DNA of 7,329 nucleotides, taken from assembly GCA_902773065.1 (NCBI GenBank), contig CACYDD010000159.1, forward strand, positions 1 to 7,329, given 5' to 3'. Shown in pieces: positions 5,956-7,329 of this stretch. Made by a program: the position numbers and the translations under genes. Origin of the DNA: an uncultured Ruminococcus sp. Lineage in GTDB: Bacteria > Bacillota > Clostridia > Oscillospirales > Acutalibacteraceae. The notes under the pieces were generated by a model. It was not told the origin of the DNA, did not search any database, and was given only the letters and a program-made list of their open reading frames with translations. Every line of letters begins with the position of its first letter. Within the stretch, counting starts at the first letter, position 1.

Positions 5956-5984
5956 TTGAAAAATATTCTAAAATAGTATAAAAT
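5956..5984 (+). promoter_or_regulatory. Probable promoter of pgk
   Basis: TTGAAA (5956-5961), a 17-base spacer, then TAAAAT (5979-5984), each 5 of 6 to consensus. TATAAA at 5977 and TATACT at 5984 are overlapping alternatives for the -10. The start would be near 5991, leaving a leader of about 265 nt before the pgk ATG. Confidence 0.6.
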
Positions 5985-6104
5985 ATACTTTGTAAGTGCT
6001 GTATGTAATTGCTTGATCAGGTTGTTACAGTGCAGGCACAAAACTCACAAAGAAATTTGAATTTTTGCTGAGTATGCGGTAGTCGTTTATAAGGGTGAAA
6101 TACG

Positions 6105-6146
6105 ATGCAGCAAAACACTTTGTGTATTGCTGAAACGCGGGAGTAA
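6105..6146 (+). CDS. Possible 13-residue leader peptide upstream of pgk
   Basis: ATG at 6105 opens a 13-codon frame (MQQNTLCIAETRE) ending in TAA at 6144-6146. AAGGG at 6091-6095 lies 9 bases before it, a usable ribosome site. Translation would cross hairpin 6108-6132 entirely, and the stop codon forms part of the left arm of hairpin 6141-6163, so a ribosome here would change the leader fold. No run of a single codon type is present, so classical amino-acid attenuation is not indicated. It may be chance, since short frames are frequent. Confidence 0.25.
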   Translation: MQQNTLCIAETRE

Positions 6147-6196
6147 AGCAGCCTGTATTACTCAGAGCGAGTGTAGCGAGCGACTACGCGAATCGG

Positions 6197-6240
6197 CATC
6201 GGCAGCTTGCCGATGTGAATTGAGACCGGCAGCTTGCCGG
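6197..6240 (+). repeat. Twin hairpins sharing a 13-nt core before the pgk ribosome site
   Basis: CGGCAGCTTGCCG occurs at 6200-6212 and again at 6227-6239, 27 bases apart. Each copy folds on itself with a GCT loop: the first has an 8-bp stem (6197-6204 with 6208-6215), the second a 6-bp stem (6226-6231 with 6235-6240). There is no T-tract, so they are not terminators. The second ends 2 bases before the AAAGGA ribosome site (6243-6248) and could influence initiation or protect the mRNA. Confidence 0.7.
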
Positions 6241-6258
6241 GGAAAGGATGTAAGTGAA

Positions 6259-7329
6259 ATGAACTATCTTAACAAGAAAACTGTTGAGGATATCGATGTG
6301 GCAGGTAAGAAAGTACTTGTTCGCTGTGACTTCAACGTACCGTTTGACGGTGAGGGCAATATCTCTGACCCTAAGAGAATTGATGAGGCTCTCAAAACGA
6401 TTAAATATCTGATCGACCATAAGGCAAAGGTTATCCTCTGCTCACATCTTGGTCGTCCGAAGGGCGAGTTCAATATGAAATATTCTCTCGCTCCTGTTGC
6501 TGCGTATCTTTCAAAGGCTCTCGGCTTTGAAGTAAAGATGGCTAAAGACGTTGTAGGGGAAAGTGCACAGAGTATTGCTGCTTCTCTTCAGGACGGCGAA
6601 GTAGAACTCATCGAAAACGTTCGTTTCAACAAGGAAGAGGAAAAGAACGATCCCGAGTTTGCAAAAGAGCTTGCTTCACTTGCAGAGATCTATGTAAATG
6701 ACGCATTCGGTACAGCTCACAGAGCGCACGCTTCTACAGCAGGTGTTGCTGATTATCTGCCGGCAGTATGCGGTTATCTTATACAGAAAGAGATTACAGT
6801 AATGGGCGGCGCTCTTGAAGATCCCAAGAGACCCTTTGTTGCTATTCTCGGCGGCGCTAAGGTTTCAGACAAAATCGGTGTTATCACAAACCTTCTTGAC
6901 AAGGTTGATACTCTTATAATCGGCGGCGGTATGGCTTACACATTCATGAAGGCTCTTGGCTACAGCACAGGTACATCTATCTGTGAGCTTGACAAGGTGG
7001 AGCTTGCTAAGGATATCATGGCTAAGGCTAAGGATAAGGGTGTTACATTCCTTATTCCTGAGGATACAATTGTTGGTAAGGAATATAAGCCGGATACAGA
7101 GGCAAAGACAGTTGACAGCGATAAGATCGAGGATGACTGGATGGGTCTTGATATCGGTCCGAAGACAAGAGAAAAGTTTGCTAATGCTCTTGTTGGTGCA
7201 GGTACTGTAGTATGGAACGGTCCTATGGGCGTTTCAGAGTGGGAGAAGTTTGCAGCTGGTACGATTTCTGTTGCTAAGGCAGTTGCTGAGAGCGGCGCTA
7301 TTTCTATCATCGGCGGCGGCGATTCAGCA
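6259..7329 (+). CDS. pgk: Phosphoglycerate kinase (3' end cut by window)
   Basis: The frame runs unbroken for 357 codons to the window edge; the family is usually close to 400 residues, so about 40-50 C-terminal residues are missing. The enzyme transfers phosphate from 1,3-bisphosphoglycerate to ADP in glycolysis, in the cytoplasm. N-terminal substrate-side motifs: RCDFNVP (22-28, Asp24 and Asn26; the family more often has Val or Ala in place of Cys23), SHLGRPKG (62-69), NVRF (120-123, Arg122) and NDAFGTAHRAHAS (147-159, Arg155). C-terminal nucleotide-side motifs: GGAKVSDKI (198-206, Lys201 and Lys205), IGGGMA (221-226), WNGPMGVSE (319-327, Glu327) and the start of the GGGDS loop (352-356). 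The ATG at 6259 has AAAGGA at 6243-6248, 10 bases upstream. No glycolytic gene precedes it here; gap is often the neighbour in Firmicutes but lies elsewhere or to the right. Confidence 0.97.
   Translation, partial: MNYLNKKTVEDIDVAGKKVLVRCDFNVPFDGEGNISDPKRIDEALKTIKYLIDHKAKVILCSHLGRPKGEFNMKYSLAPVAAYLSKALGFEVKMAKDVVGESAQSIAASLQDGEVELIENVRFNKEEEKNDPEFAKELASLAEIYVNDAFGTAHRAHASTAGVADYLPAVCGYLIQKEITVMGGALEDPKRPFVAILGGAKVSDKIGVITNLLDKVDTLIIGGGMAYTFMKALGYSTGTSICELDKVELAKDIMAKAKDKGVTFLIPEDTIVGKEYKPDTEAKTVDSDKIEDDWMGLDIGPKTREKFANALVGAGTVVWNGPMGVSEWEKFAAGTISVAKAVAESGAISIIGGGDSA

Larger units (their letters stand above)
5991..6258 (+). promoter_or_regulatory. Long structured 5' leader of pgk, no known class recognised
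   Basis: Several pairings can be drawn by eye. (a) GTG/CTGTA at 5996-6003 with TACAG...CAC at 6026-6039. (b) A long-range helix of 10 bp with one bulge, 6075-6085 with 6181-6190 (GTAGTCG with CGACTAC at its core). (c) Hairpin 6108-6132 (CAGCAA/TTGCTG plus ACAC/GTGT, one A-A mismatch). (d) Hairpin GAGTAA 6141-6146 with TTACTC 6158-6163. (e) Hairpin 6171-6176/6184-6189. (f) Two GC-rich hairpins at 6197-6240. Pairing of CTGAGTA (6068-6074) with TACTCAG (6159-6165) would compete with (d). Helices (b), (c) and (d) nest into a multibranch fold. The G+C content rises sharply from about 6070, unlike the spacer before it. A cis-acting regulatory RNA or a separate small RNA are both possible; the pairings are visual and no energies were computed. 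Confidence 0.5.

Noticed and set aside
6184..6473. Minus-strand open frames across the pgk start
   Set aside because: They are antisense to the pgk N-terminus and its twin hairpins, with no ribosome site or recognisable protein pattern.
6956..7310. Open frames on both strands inside the right end of the window
   Set aside because: They lie in other frames of pgk, whose motifs are unmistakable and whose frame is unbroken to the edge.

Overview
The window looks like chromosomal DNA of an anaerobic, gut-type low-GC Firmicute of the Ruminococcus/Oscillospiraceae kind. This is inferred from the AT-rich spacers, the strong GGAGG-type ribosome sites, the rubredoxin-first rubrerythrin beside a PerR-type repressor, and the protein style. 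No marker gene fixes the genus.

Layout. Positions 1-486 (+) hold the C-terminal part of a PD-(D/E)XK nuclease-like protein, cut by the left edge. A hairpin-rich spacer follows (487-707). Next is a run of four genes on the minus strand, read right to left: a membrane-anchored polysaccharide deacetylase (3506-2643), a cytoplasmic-looking Amidase_3 + SH3 peptidoglycan amidase (2577-1840), a PerR-type Fur repressor (1708-1316) and a rubrerythrin (1253-708). The first two make a cell-wall pair. The last two make an oxidative-stress pair with a near-consensus promoter and a 21-bp perfect palindrome at the predicted start of perR transcription, which suggests autoregulation. Divergent from the deacetylase, a membrane-bound HD-GYP protein (3674-4969, +) has a complete metal-binding set and is a likely cyclic-di-GMP phosphodiesterase. 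It ends in a 14-bp x 3 tandem repeat followed by a strong terminator. A type II toxin-antitoxin pair (Phd/YefM antitoxin 5718-5446, RelE/ParE toxin 5459-5142, minus strand) follows, with its own promoter and palindromic operator.

The right end is phosphoglycerate kinase (6259 to the edge, +), cut at its 3' end after 357 codons. Its predicted promoter at 5956-5984 leaves an untranslated leader of roughly 265 nt. The leader holds several hairpins, competing pairings, a 13-codon open frame with a plausible ribosome site, and two hairpins sharing an identical 13-nt core just before the pgk ribosome site. I could not match it to any known riboswitch class, and it is the most interesting part of the window. 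The other genes belong to known families.
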